DNA from: JBGPOS01 sp041488155
GTDB lineage: Bacteria; Chloroflexota; Dehalococcoidia; Tepidiformales; Tepidiformaceae
Length of the DNA stretch: 64,000 nucleotides
Reading direction: 5' to 3'
Assembly (NCBI GenBank): GCA_041488155.1
Contig: JBGPOS010000013.1
Span: forward strand, 1-64,000
This document shows positions 24,010-34,094 of the stretch, piece after piece; positions within the stretch are counted from its first letter, which is position 1; the number at the start of each line of letters is the position of its first letter. The translations under genes were made by a program, and so were the position numbers. The notes below the pieces were generated by a model, which was not told the origin of the DNA, made no database searches, and saw nothing but the letters and a program-made list of their open reading frames with translations.

Positions 24010-24044
24010 GCGACCGCCGTGAACTCGATCTTCCTCGGGTCGCC
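24010..24044 (-). pseudogene. Truncated DUF2283 3' end, copy B
   Basis: Matches the intact gene end over 35 bp with one changed position (CCGCCG for CGGCTG region). It is preceded by CGCCTACG, as is the intact copy, and followed by another GGTAGCC element at 24051. Confidence 0.75.
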
Positions 24045-24050
24045 AGCGAG

Positions 24051-24079
24051 GGTAGCCGCGGCCGCCCCGGGCCGCTGCA
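24051..24079. repeat. GGTAGCC hairpin element between DUF2283 fragments
   Basis: GCCCC-loop version. Together with 23909-23937 it forms a duplicated module: gene 3' end, then element. Confidence 0.85.
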
Positions 24080-24139
24080 CAACACCCATCCTCGCCCGTC
24101 GGCCGCGGCGCCAGGAGTGGCTCACCGCTCGTCAATCGC

Positions 24140-24337
24140 CTACGCGACGGCTGTGAACTCGATCTTCCTCGGGTCGCCGATGCGCCGTGAGGCGTCCAGG
24201 ATCTCAAAACTCACCATGTCACCCTGTTCGTCGAAGTCCAGGATGACGCCCGGCCTCTCTTCATCGCTCTCCGCCACAGGGCTGTCTTTCAGGACGACCG
24301 TCAGCGTGTCCGAGTCCGCGTCGTAACTGATCCTCAC
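24140..24337 (-). CDS. DUF2283 domain protein
   Basis: A 65-residue full-length DUF2283 protein, starting MRISYDADSDTLTVVL with the family's DxEGxxVxFEIL-type core (DEQGDMVSFEILDAS). The family often occurs near toxin-antitoxin or DUF4258 genes; function is unknown. Two fragments of its 3' end lie downstream. Confidence 0.85.
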   Translation of the reverse strand: MRISYDADSDTLTVVLKDSPVAESDEERPGVILDFDEQGDMVSFEILDASRRIGDPRKIEFTAVA

Positions 24338-24346
24338 TGCTGTCTC

Positions 24347-24396
24347 CAGTACTTAGTGTTCAGTCCTCATCCCTCAATCCTCGTCCCTCATCCCTA
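24347..24396. repeat. Heptamer array (TCATCCC/TCAATCC/TCGTCCC)
   Basis: About seven degenerate 7-bp units. The last unit contains the TAG stop of proB (24394-24396 on the minus strand). Confidence 0.75.
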
Positions 24397-25503
24397 GAGC
24401 AGCACCAGGTTGTCCCGGTGGATCGCCTCGTCGCCGTACGAATACCCGAGCGTCTCCGCGATCCGGTCGCTGCGTAGCCCTCGGATGCGCGCCAGTTCGT
24501 TGCCCGAATAGTTCGTCATCCCGGCCGCCACGCGTTGGCCGCTCGCGTCGCGCACCTCGACCGTCTCTCCCCGCTCGAACGCCCCCTCCACTGAGGCCAC
24601 CCCGGCGGGCAGCAGGCTTCGACCCTGTTGCCTGAGGGCTTTGACCGCGCCCCCGTCGATGACGATTCGGCCGGCCGCACTGATGTTCCCCAGGATCCAG
24701 CGCTTCCGGCTCTCCAGTCGATCGCCCCCGGCCGGGAAGTACGTCCCCAGCGTCTCGCCGGAGGCTATCGCTACGAGGGCGTCGCCCCTGCGACCGTTCG
24801 CCACGACCACGTCGACCCCGCCCTGCGTCGCGATCCGCGCCGCCGCCAGCTTCGTCACCATCCCCCCCGTGCCCGGACCGCTGCCCGCGCTCGCCAGCGC
24901 TTCGACGGCGGCGTCGATCCGCTCGACCCGCAGCAGCAGCTTCGCTTCCGGGACGTGCCGCGGGTCAGCGTCGTACAGCCCGTCGACGTCCGTGAGGATG
25001 GCCAGCAGGTCCGCGTCTATCAGGTTCGCGACGTAGGCCGAGAGGCTGTCGTTTTCGCCGATGCGGGTCGCCAGCACCTCGTCGAGCGCCACCGCGTCGT
25101 TCTCGTTGACGATCGGCACCGTGCCGCTTTCTAGCAGGTCGCGCAGCGTGTTGCGGGCGTTGAGGTAGCCGAGTCTGTCGCTCAGGTCGCGCCGCGTCAG
25201 CAACACCTGCGCCACTACCGTGTCGTGCCAGTCGAAGAGCTCGTCCCAACTCTGCATCAGGTGACTCTGGCCCACGCTGGCGTAGGCCTGCCGGCTCGGC
25301 GTGTGCCCAGGGGCCAGGCGCTTGGCCAGCCGGTGCCGCCCCGCCGCCTGCGCCCCGCTCGAAACTACAACCACTTCGCAGCCCTGGGCCCGCAGCCGCA
25401 CCACCTGCCCCACCAGCCGCGACATCGCCTCCAGGTCGAGCCGATCCGAGCCCGCCGTGAGCAGGCTCGTCCCGAACTTCGCCACCACTCGCCGGTACCG
25501 CAT
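24394..25503 (-). CDS. proB: Glutamate 5-kinase with PUA domain
   Basis: First step of proline synthesis: phosphorylates glutamate. The 369-residue length fits, with the kinase domain at 1-260 (VAKFGTSLLTAG, VSSGAQAAGRH, VPIVNENDAVA, GTGGMVTKLAAA) and a C-terminal PUA domain from about 280 (RIVIDGGAVKAL). The start MRYRRVVAKFG at 25503 was chosen; the frame runs on upstream through repeats. No proA is adjacent. Confidence 0.95.
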   Translation of the reverse strand: MRYRRVVAKFGTSLLTAGSDRLDLEAMSRLVGQVVRLRAQGCEVVVVSSGAQAAGRHRLAKRLAPGHTPSRQAYASVGQSHLMQSWDELFDWHDTVVAQVLLTRRDLSDRLGYLNARNTLRDLLESGTVPIVNENDAVALDEVLATRIGENDSLSAYVANLIDADLLAILTDVDGLYDADPRHVPEAKLLLRVERIDAAVEALASAGSGPGTGGMVTKLAAARIATQGGVDVVVANGRRGDALVAIASGETLGTYFPAGGDRLESRKRWILGNISAAGRIVIDGGAVKALRQQGRSLLPAGVASVEGAFERGETVEVRDASGQRVAAGMTNYSGNELARIRGLRSDRIAETLGYSYGDEAIHRDNLVLL

Positions 25504-25521
25504 GGGCTGATGGTACTGGCG

Positions 25522-25556
25522 AGCGGAGCGATGAGCGATGAGCAATGAGCAATGAG
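25522..25556. repeat. GCGATGA/GCAATGA heptamer array
   Basis: About five tandem 7-bp units in the 5' region of proB. A GGTAGCC element follows at 25560. Confidence 0.75.
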
Positions 25557-25559
25557 GCC

Positions 25560-25588
25560 GGTAGCCGCGGCCGCCCCGGGCCGCTGCA
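25560..25588. repeat. GGTAGCC hairpin element
   Basis: GCCCC-loop copy with downstream CGGGCTCGATCG, between proB and the kinase-like gene. Confidence 0.85.
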
Positions 25589-25636
25589 CGGGCTCGATCG
25601 CCCCTCGCCCCGCCACCGGATCGTCGATCGCCCCCT

Positions 25637-25674
25637 TCCCCGATACTCCGATACCCCGACACTCCGCTACCCGA
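25637..25674. repeat. Octamer array (CCGATACT, CCGATACC, CCGACACT)
   Basis: Single-orientation array. The TAG stop of the kinase-like gene (25667-25669) is inside it. Confidence 0.8.
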
Positions 25675-26254
25675 CTTCGCCCACTCGCCGCAGCCACCCG
25701 GACACCTGTCGCGGCGAGCGCAGCACGAGCACCCTCGCGCTATGCGGCGTCGTCTCCAGCGCGAGCAGGGTCTTCCGCACGTGCGGCCGCCAGTTCGTGA
25801 TCCCCCACAGCAGGATTGACTCCTTGTCGAAGAACGACAGGCGGAAGGACTCCCGGTTCGTCCCCCACAGCAATTCGCGCGTAAACATGCGCGAGGTCGT
25901 CCGCCAGAGGAGCCGTGGATACACCTCCCGCCAGGGCAACCGTAACCAGATCACCGTCTCCGCGAGCGGCAGTAGCACCTCCCGTGCGGTCGCGTAGTTG
26001 CCGTCGAACACCCAGCCGTCCGTGTGCTCGGTCAGGGCCGCCTCGACTTTCGCGCGAAGCTCGTCCTGGGTCGCGTCGTGCCAGTCGGGCTTGTCGTGGT
26101 ACAGCGCATCCAGTTCGACCACGGGCAGCCCCAGCCTCCGCCCCAGCTCCCGCGCCAGCGTCGTCTTCCCGGATCCTGAAGGGCCCCAGACGAGGATCCG
26201 CCGCCCGAGGGGCCCGGGGTTTCGCAGTCGTAGCGAAGGAGGGCGGTGAAGCAT
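25667..26254 (-). CDS. P-loop kinase, adenylate-kinase/topology-modulation-like
   Basis: A 195-residue P-loop NTPase with Walker A GPSGSGKTTLARELG and the following VVELDAL segment typical of shikimate/adenylate-kinase-like proteins annotated as 'DNA topology modulation' or FlaR-related. GNYATAREVLLPLAETVIWL is also family-like. Its ATG overlaps the upstream TGA (TGATG), so it is the third gene of an operon. The substrate is unknown. Confidence 0.8.
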   Translation of the reverse strand: MLHRPPSLRLRNPGPLGRRILVWGPSGSGKTTLARELGRRLGLPVVELDALYHDKPDWHDATQDELRAKVEAALTEHTDGWVFDGNYATAREVLLPLAETVIWLRLPWREVYPRLLWRTTSRMFTRELLWGTNRESFRLSFFDKESILLWGITNWRPHVRKTLLALETTPHSARVLVLRSPRQVSGWLRRVGEVG

Positions 26255-26745
26255 CAGGCATCAGAGGTCGTCAGCGTGTCGAGCTGCGACGCTCTACTGC
26301 GCGCCTTCCGCAACACCGCTCGGACGGTTCCATACTGAACGTCTTCAAGCGCGGCCAGCGTTTCGTGATGGATGTCCTGCAGCCCGCCCAGCTTGCTGGC
26401 CCACCAACCGTTCACGAGCTGTCTCGCAGCGTGCAGACCCTCGGATTCGTCTCCGTAGATAGCCACCTTCTCGTAGCCGTCTTCCAACGTAACGCCCTCC
26501 CATCGCTCGTACCCGGCTTGGGCGAACAACGCAACGTACGATTCGACTGAACCGGAGTCATCGACGTCCTTCGGCCACGACGTCCCGCGTCGGCCGCCGG
26601 GCTCCAACCAATCATCTTCCGAGCCGAGCGCCCATGCGAAACAGTTGTAATCGGTGGTGCGCTCGCTCCGCACAACGTGGTTGGCATCGGTGAGATTGGG
26701 ATGGCGACTTCGAAATGCTGGAGACAGTGGCTCGAATGAGGTCAC
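26254..26745 (-). CDS. DUF7689 domain protein
   Basis: A 163-residue protein with the CFAWALG and LFAQAGYERW segments of DUF7689, a family rich in Cys/His-like catalytic spacing (YNCFAWALG resembles a papain-type site, an inference only). A GTG at 26745 makes a GTGA overlap with the preceding gene; an ATG at 26772 is the alternative. It pairs with the 105-residue gene upstream. Confidence 0.65.
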   Translation of the reverse strand: MTSFEPLSPAFRSRHPNLTDANHVVRSERTTDYNCFAWALGSEDDWLEPGGRRGTSWPKDVDDSGSVESYVALFAQAGYERWEGVTLEDGYEKVAIYGDESEGLHAARQLVNGWWASKLGGLQDIHHETLAALEDVQYGTVRAVLRKARSRASQLDTLTTSDA

Positions 26746-27059
26746 ACGTCGTAACCGTGTGAGCGCCCCCATCGCAGCCAGGCTTCCCGCATCAGCCTTG
26801 GCTTGCCTCGCTCTTCGGGTGTGCCGGGACAAACGTTCAGTATGGCTTCGAGCGCTGAGAACCAGAAGCCTCCGTTGTCCCGTAAGTCTCTCAGGATCAG
26901 TGGGACGGCCGGGGGTCCCATCGCGACGATGCGCAGATACGCAGGATGACTGACGATGCGGCCTGTAACCGAAACGTCGTCCGTCTCGTCGTGCCACCGC
27001 CGGGCGAGGTCTGCGAACTCGTCGGCCACCTGAACATCCCGTTTAGACGCGCGAGCCAT
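26742..27059 (-). CDS. Conserved hypothetical protein, partner of the DUF7689 gene
   Basis: A 105-residue protein with the segments MHPAYLRI-like (SHPAYLRIVAMGPPAVPLIL) and FSALEAILNV, a HEAT-like helical look. I recall this small protein as a common neighbour of DUF7689-type genes, but cannot name its function. It is translationally coupled to the next gene. The three overlapping genes form one transcription unit. Confidence 0.65.
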   Translation of the reverse strand: MARASKRDVQVADEFADLARRWHDETDDVSVTGRIVSHPAYLRIVAMGPPAVPLILRDLRDNGGFWFSALEAILNVCPGTPEERGKPRLMREAWLRWGRSHGYDV

Positions 27060-27127
27060 GCGGTGCCCTTCCCTCGAACCTCAATCAGCATTGTAACGCG
27101 ACGCCCCCTGGACGCCGCCCGGCACCC

Positions 27128-27931
27128 CTACCGCTGCGCGAAGTTTGGCTCCCGCTTCTCCATGAACGCCGTCACCGCCTCGCGGTGCTCCCAGGTCGCC
27201 CGGCAAGCCGCCAGCCCGTCGCCTTCTCTCGCCATCACTCGCTCCGCGTTGCTGTCCGTGGCGTTCTCACTAAAGATCCGCTTGATCCACGCCACTGCGG
27301 GCGCCGGCTGCGACGCTACCTGCTCCCCGATCTCGAGCGCACGGTCCAGCAGCTTCTCCGGCGCCACGACCTCTGTCACAAGCCCTGCTTCGCGCGCCTC
27401 CTGGGCCGGGATCAGTCGCCCCGTCAGGCACCACTCCAGCGCCCGCCCCGTCCCGGCCAGCTGCGACAGGTAGTAGGAGCTCGCCAGCTCCGGCACCAGC
27501 CCCATCTTCACGAAGAACATCCCGATCCGCGCGTTCTCGCTGGCGATGCGGATGTCGAAGGGCAGGATGTGGGTGATCCCAACACCCACCGCGACCCCGT
27601 TGATCGCCGCGATCGTTGGCTTCGGCATGCGCTGGAGAAACGCCACCCAGTTGTCCTCGCCGCGCGTGGCCGAACCGCCCTGGACCGTCTCCCCTTCGGC
27701 CGCAGCATCGACTGCGCGCTTGAACGCTGATACGTCAGCCCCCGCGCAGTAGGCCCGCCCCGCGCCGGTGAAGACGATCGCGCCGACGCCCGGGTCGGCG
27801 TTGCAACGCTCCACGGCATCGCGCATCTCGCCCATCATGTGGTCGGTCCAGGCGTTGAGCCGCTCCGGCCGGTTCAGGGTGACAACGCCGACCCGCCCGC
27901 GCTGTTCGAAGAGGATCTGTTCGTAAGCCAT
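27128..27931 (-). CDS. Enoyl-CoA hydratase/isomerase family protein
   Basis: A 267-residue crotonase with YEQILFEQRGRVGVVTLNRPE, the oxyanion segments YCAGADVSAF and NGVAVGVGITHILPFD. It has an alanine/valine-rich second site without the usual ExxxG, so hydratase activity is uncertain. AGGTG lies 7 nt before the ATG at 27931. It is the second crotonase of the window and is not closely related to the first. Confidence 0.88.
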   Translation of the reverse strand: MAYEQILFEQRGRVGVVTLNRPERLNAWTDHMMGEMRDAVERCNADPGVGAIVFTGAGRAYCAGADVSAFKRAVDAAAEGETVQGGSATRGEDNWVAFLQRMPKPTIAAINGVAVGVGITHILPFDIRIASENARIGMFFVKMGLVPELASSYYLSQLAGTGRALEWCLTGRLIPAQEAREAGLVTEVVAPEKLLDRALEIGEQVASQPAPAVAWIKRIFSENATDSNAERVMAREGDGLAACRATWEHREAVTAFMEKREPNFAQR

Positions 27932-28083
27932 ACCAATCACCTCGTGCAGTGGCGTCGAGCTTACCGCAACCCCACGCAGAAAGGAATTGGGGGTCTCTGG
28001 AATCGGGCAAGTTGGCCTATTGCAACTCTACTGTGCAGGTTCTACACTTCCACTCAAGCTCACCACAAGGGAGGGACGAATCA

Positions 28084-28575
28084 GTGACTCTGGCAATACG
28101 CGAATCTGGAATCGGGGCTTCCGCCCTTGTAGAAGTTGCTAGCAAGCGATTGGAATCGCTATCCGGTGAGATGGAAGTTCTGGAAGTAAGGCGGAAACAA
28201 ATCGATTCCGAACTCGAGCGCGTGCAGGCCGAGGTTACGCACCTGCGTGGACTTCTCGCCCTTCATGGGGTGATTGTGGACCAGCGCCCAGCGGCTTCGA
28301 CGGGCGATCAGGCGACCATCGCTGATCAAGTCATCAGCGTCATTCGGCAAGCCAAGGCGCCGCTCCACTATCGGGAGGTATACGAAAGCATGAAGGCAGC
28401 CGGGCTCTTCCAGGGCGGCGGGCAAGACCCCGCAAACACCCTGCTGGCGAAGTACTTCAACGATAAGAGGCTCTACCGGCCAGCCAGAGGAACGTACGCG
28501 CTCAGAGAGTGGCAGCCGGGTGCCGCCAGCGTGGGCACCAAGACAGCCAAGCGGCGCTACTTGAAGGGAGTGTGA
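28084..28575 (+). CDS. Coiled-coil HARE-HTH protein
   Basis: A 163-residue protein. Residues about 18-58 form a long charged coiled coil. Residues 81-143 match a HARE-HTH winged helix (ISVIRQAKAPLHYREVYESM, then LAKYFNDKRLYRPARGTYAL). HARE-HTH domains are seen in RNA polymerase delta, chromatin proteins and restriction enzymes, and were proposed to sense modified DNA. The GTG start is preceded by GGGAGG. It ends 3 bp before the GHKL gene, so the two are one operon. G+C is low: 32 of 60 in 28081-28140. Confidence 0.75.
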   Translation: MTLAIRESGIGASALVEVASKRLESLSGEMEVLEVRRKQIDSELERVQAEVTHLRGLLALHGVIVDQRPAASTGDQATIADQVISVIRQAKAPLHYREVYESMKAAGLFQGGGQDPANTLLAKYFNDKRLYRPARGTYALREWQPGAASVGTKTAKRRYLKGV

Positions 28576-28578
28576 GAC

Positions 28579-30135
28579 ATGCCATCAACAGACCGGGCCG
28601 AAATCAGATGGCAGGAAATCGTGTCCCGCGGCGCTGCGGTTACTCTGATGTACAACTTCACGAGTGTAGCGGATGCGTTGAAGGAACTGGTGGACAACGC
28701 CGTTAACTACAGGTGGGGCCAAAGTCTAGCGGTTGAGATCAGTTCGAGCCCCAACGAGATAGTTGTTGAGAGCGACGGCGGTCGAGGTATGGGCGCTGAA
28801 GAAATAAGCACGTGGCTCAACTGGGGCGACGGTGACGACCATCAGCCAGAGGACCTGAGTCGTTACGGGCAAGGCGGGAAAGCAGCGTGCGGCTACCTCG
28901 GGCGAGCCGTGCGAATCTGGGCCAAGAAGTTCGACAGTTCCGATGTCTGGTACTTCGAGGATGAAAATTGGGCGAAGCGTGCTACGCCAAAGGACTTCGG
29001 CGTTCCCAGTCCGCTTCGAGAGGACCAATACCCTCCCACCTTGAAGGGATTGGATCCGTCAAGGGGTCACGTACGGATCCAGGTATCTGGTCTGGATCCT
29101 TCCAGGAACAGGAACGTTGAGGTTCTTCGCCGAGCGGTGGCTTCAACCTACCGTTGTCTGCTGATCGACCACCAAATCGTTGTCAAGATTCAGGGGAACG
29201 AGGTCAAGCCGCTGGCCATCCCGCTCGCCACTGGTGACGCGACCGTGAAGATTCCAACCATCCGGCTGGGTTCCAGGACGGTCTCAGGCTGGGCTGGCCG
29301 GATGCGGCTGCAGGACGTCGATGCGCCGATAAAGTCGGGTTTGCGGCTTATTCACAGCGGGCGCCTAATTCGCGACGGTGAGTGGTTCGGGTACAACTAC
29401 CAGGGGAAGGGTTCCCTCAATTCTCTTATTGGGGAGCTCCACTTGACTCGGTTCACGCCGCTTCCGAACAAGACGGACTTCGTGGAACGCGGCGATGAAG
29501 TTTGGGACGAGCTAGGCGAGCGTATTACCGCCCTTCTTCAGCCTCTCATCACCGAACTGAGGGCAGGCAGCCCCGAAACCAAAGTCACTAAACGTGAGAA
29601 AGAGCTGGCCCAAGAAGTTGCGGACGAGCTCGGCCGGGTCTTAGCCTCCTGGAACAACCCGACAGCGCCCGGTGTGGACGGATCTGAGGAGCCTGACGCT
29701 TCGAACGTCGGACCTGGTGGGCGAAAGCGGCCGCAGGCGCGTCATCGACGGCCGGCGGTCATCAATCCCAGAGGGCCGCTCGAGAGCCCGCCCACGCCAC
29801 GAACGGTGCCTCCAGACGATCCAGTGGGCAAGCTGATCCGCGTGCTGGAGAGGATAACGGGTGGGAGCACGAAGCCTCCGCTTAGAGTGCGTCCGTGGGA
29901 CCCGGCGGAGCGGTCCGCGCGGGGCGTCGACGGCAAGTGGCTGGACATCAACAAGAACTACCCTCTCTACAAGAGCCTTGGCGGAGCGAAAGCATACATA
30001 GCCGAGACCGCCATTCTGGAGATCTGCAAGCCGGCGGAGGGAGAGGTGCTAACGGCATCGCAGTACATCGACAATACGGCGTTGCTGTTGCTCAAGTGGG
30101 CCCAAGAAGCGGGTGCTGGCTCGGCTCAGGACTAG
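28579..30135 (+). CDS. MORC-like GHKL ATPase
   Basis: A 518-residue GHKL ATPase. Motif N is KELVDNAVNY (Glu36, Asp39-Asn40), motif G1 SDGGRGMG (66-71) and motif G2 YGQGGKAAC (96-104). A beta-rich transducer-like region follows to about 325. After a disordered basic, Pro-rich linker (about 360-415) comes a C-terminal domain (DINKNYPLYKSLGG, then YIAETAILEI). This fits the Hsp90/MORC/MutL side of the superfamily, not histidine kinases. Prokaryotic MORC-like ATPases are known from restriction-linked loci. AGGGAG precedes the ATG. Confidence 0.8.
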   Translation: MPSTDRAEIRWQEIVSRGAAVTLMYNFTSVADALKELVDNAVNYRWGQSLAVEISSSPNEIVVESDGGRGMGAEEISTWLNWGDGDDHQPEDLSRYGQGGKAACGYLGRAVRIWAKKFDSSDVWYFEDENWAKRATPKDFGVPSPLREDQYPPTLKGLDPSRGHVRIQVSGLDPSRNRNVEVLRRAVASTYRCLLIDHQIVVKIQGNEVKPLAIPLATGDATVKIPTIRLGSRTVSGWAGRMRLQDVDAPIKSGLRLIHSGRLIRDGEWFGYNYQGKGSLNSLIGELHLTRFTPLPNKTDFVERGDEVWDELGERITALLQPLITELRAGSPETKVTKREKELAQEVADELGRVLASWNNPTAPGVDGSEEPDASNVGPGGRKRPQARHRRPAVINPRGPLESPPTPRTVPPDDPVGKLIRVLERITGGSTKPPLRVRPWDPAERSARGVDGKWLDINKNYPLYKSLGGAKAYIAETAILEICKPAEGEVLTASQYIDNTALLLLKWAQEAGAGSAQD

Positions 30136-30190
30136 CCGGCATCGCTTTCGCTTGCGGCCCCGGAGGCGGCGGGCTACGTTTCCTCCCCAC

Positions 30191-30906
30191 ATGGCCTCCG
30201 TTGCCCTCTTCGACCCCTGCTACACCGCCGCCCTCCGTCCCGGCGACGCCGCCCACGCCCGCCGCGTCCTCACCGCGCTCGGCGACGACGTCAGCCTCAT
30301 CGACGGCCGCTGCTGCGGGCAGCCCGCCTTCAACAGCGGCTTTCGCCCCGAGGCGAGGCAGGTCGGCCGCGAACTCCTTCGGGCCGCCCAGGCCCACGCC
30401 ACCATCGTCACCCCTTCGGGGTCGTGCGTGAGCATGGTCCGGCACTATCTCCCGGGGCTCTTCGAAGGCGAACGGCGGGCCGGCGCGGCCAGCATCGCGA
30501 ACCGCTTCCGCGAGTTCACAGACTACGTCGCCGGCCACCCCCGCCTCGATGACGTCATCCTCAAGCTCGAAGGTACCGTCGCCTACCACGACGCCTGCCA
30601 CGCCCGCCGCGAACTCGGCCTCACCCAACGGTCCAGGAGCCTCCTTGCCCGCATCGAAGGCCTCGAGGTCCGCTCGCTCGCCCATGAGGACGAGTGTTGC
30701 GGCTTCGGCGGCGCCTTCAGCGTCAAGCTCCCCGAAGTCTCGGTCGCGATGATGGCCGCCAAGCTCGAAGACGTCTCCGCCACCGGCGCCCACGTCCTCG
30801 TGTCCGGCGATTTCTCCTGCCTCGCCCACCTCGAGAGCGGCGCGAGGGGCACGGGCCTTCGCCTCGAGACCTGGTCCATGGCCGAGCTCCTTTCGAAGGC
30901 CCTCGG

Positions 30907-30910
<4 letters not shown>
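30191..30910 (+). CDS. lutA: Lactate-utilisation protein LutA
   Basis: A 239-residue (Fe-S)-binding CCG-domain protein of the LutA/GlpC/heterodisulfide-reductase type. Two CCG motifs are visible: DPCYTAALRPG with GRCCGQPAFNSG, and YHDACHARRELG with DECCGFGGAFSV. Together with LutB/LutC it oxidises L-lactate to pyruvate at the membrane. It overlaps the next gene by 4 nt (ATGA). Confidence 0.92.
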
Positions 30911-32652
<1,742 letters not shown>

Positions 32653-32689
32653 CCTGTCGCGCAACCCCCGGCCCGCGCAGAATCGAACC

Positions 32690-33526
32690 ATGGCGGCCCC
32701 GTTTCTCAAGTGGGCAGGTGGCAAGGCGAAGCTCGCCCCGCTCATCGTCGCCCGCGCTCCCCAGGACTTCCGCAGTTACCACGAGCCGTTCCTCGGGGCA
32801 GGCGCCGTGTTCTTCGCGCTCTGCCACTCCGGCCGCATCGGCGAGTCCTCCCTGGCCGATGCCAACGGCGCGCTCATTGAGTGCTTCGAGGCCGTCCGCG
32901 ACGACATCGAGCCCCTCATCGCCGCCTTGGAACGGCTGGAGGCCACCTACCTCGCCCTCAGCCCCGCTGACCGCCGCGCCTTCTACTACGAACAGCGAGC
33001 CTGCGTCCCCGCCTCTCCTATTTCGCGCGCCGCCCGCCTGATCTTCCTCAACAAGACCTGCTACAACGGCCTCTATCGGGTCAACGGTAGCGGCCTTTTC
33101 AACGTCCCCCACGGCCGCTACGCCAATCCCAGGATCGTCGATCCGGCCCGCCTCCGCGAAGCCTCAACCTGCCTCGCCTCCGCGAGCCTCGCCGCGATCG
33201 ACTTCGCCGCCGCCTGCGACCGCGCTCAGCCCGGTGACTTCGTCTACCTCGACCCCCCATACCAGCCGCTCAGTGCGACCTCGAGCTTCACCGGCTACAC
33301 CCGCGAGCACTTCGGCCCCGCCGACCAGGCTCGCCTCCGTGACACGTTCGATGCCCTCACCAGGCGGGGCGTCGCCGCGATGCTCTCCAACTCCGATCAC
33401 CCGGCCATCCGCGAACTCTACGAGGGCCGCGGCTATCGCCTCGAATGCGTCGCCATGTCGCGAGCGATCAACTCCGTCGGCTCGAGACGCACCCCCATCC
33501 CCGAGCTCCTCATCAGCAACTGGTGA
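32690..33526 (+). CDS. dam: DNA adenine methylase, Dam family
   Basis: A 278-residue class-alpha (D12) N6-adenine methyltransferase. Motif I-like FLKWAGGK is at 5-12, followed by EPFLGAGAVFF and the catalytic DPPY near 188-191, with LSNSDHP and the conserved INSVGSRR at the end. GATC is the likely target for this family. No restriction gene is adjacent, so it is an orphan methylase for regulation, repair or protection. Confidence 0.9.
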   Translation: MAAPFLKWAGGKAKLAPLIVARAPQDFRSYHEPFLGAGAVFFALCHSGRIGESSLADANGALIECFEAVRDDIEPLIAALERLEATYLALSPADRRAFYYEQRACVPASPISRAARLIFLNKTCYNGLYRVNGSGLFNVPHGRYANPRIVDPARLREASTCLASASLAAIDFAAACDRAQPGDFVYLDPPYQPLSATSSFTGYTREHFGPADQARLRDTFDALTRRGVAAMLSNSDHPAIRELYEGRGYRLECVAMSRAINSVGSRRTPIPELLISNW

Positions 33527-33547
33527 ATCCCCTCGATAGCGCGCCCC

Positions 33548-33576
33548 GGTAGCCGCGGCCGCCCCGGGCCGCTGCA
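33548..33576. repeat. GGTAGCC hairpin element
   Basis: GCCCC-loop copy 20 bp after the dam stop codon. Confidence 0.85.
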
Positions 33577-33670
33577 CAACTTCCCACGCCACTCCGCAGG
33601 CTCACGGCCGGAACCCCAGAGCGCCGGTTCGAAGCGTGAGCGCGTGTCCCTCCACTCTTTACCGCCGTCG

Positions 33671-33676
33671 TATAGT
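33671..33676 (+). promoter_or_regulatory. -10 hexamer TATAGT, 6 nt from the start at 33683
   Basis: TATAGT, then ACGACC, then ATG. There is no Shine-Dalgarno between, consistent with a leaderless mRNA. Confidence 0.5.
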
Positions 33677-33682
33677 ACGACC

Positions 33683-33970
33683 ATGCCCGTCCAGGGAAGC
33701 TGGGTGGAACTCTGGCTGGACCGGTACTGCGCCCCCGGGAAGCACCGCTTTCATCCCGCCCGCCCCGGCGTCGTGCGCTGCTCCCGCTGTACCAAGGAAG
33801 AGCTCGCCGGCGGCGCCACCTGCATGGTCTGCGGCATCCCCGGCGAACGCGACGTATTCCTCATCTCCGCCGCCGAACTCGCCAGCTACCGCGGCAAACT
33901 CTGCGGCACCTGCGCCGACGAGTTCGACCGCCGCCGCTTGATCCGAGGCTGGGCCGCGCGCGCCTCGTAA
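33683..33970 (+). CDS. Small Cys-rich zinc-ribbon-like protein
   Basis: A 95-residue protein with three CxxC pairs: CSRC, CMVC and CGTC, so two zinc ribbons are plausible. The first part is WVELWLDRYCAPGKHRF. I do not recognise the family. The start at 33683 matches the -10 just upstream; an in-frame GTG earlier lies upstream of that -10. Probably cytosolic. Confidence 0.65.
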   Translation: MPVQGSWVELWLDRYCAPGKHRFHPARPGVVRCSRCTKEELAGGATCMVCGIPGERDVFLISAAELASYRGKLCGTCADEFDRRRLIRGWAARAS

Positions 33971-33972
33971 CC

Positions 33973-34031
33973 CGACGGGGCGAGTGGGCGAAAGGGCGAC
34001 GGGGCGAACCTGGGTAACGGAGTGTCGGGGA
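33973..34031. repeat. G-rich octamer array plus one inverted octamer unit
   Basis: GGGCGAGT/GGGCGACG units from 33973, then ACGGAGTGTCGGGG of the other octamer family at about 34018-34031. Confidence 0.75.
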
Positions 34032-34094
34032 GGCGGCGCTAACCGACACCGCGACGGGGCCAGCTGCCCAGGCCTCGCTGCTGACTCCTCACCG

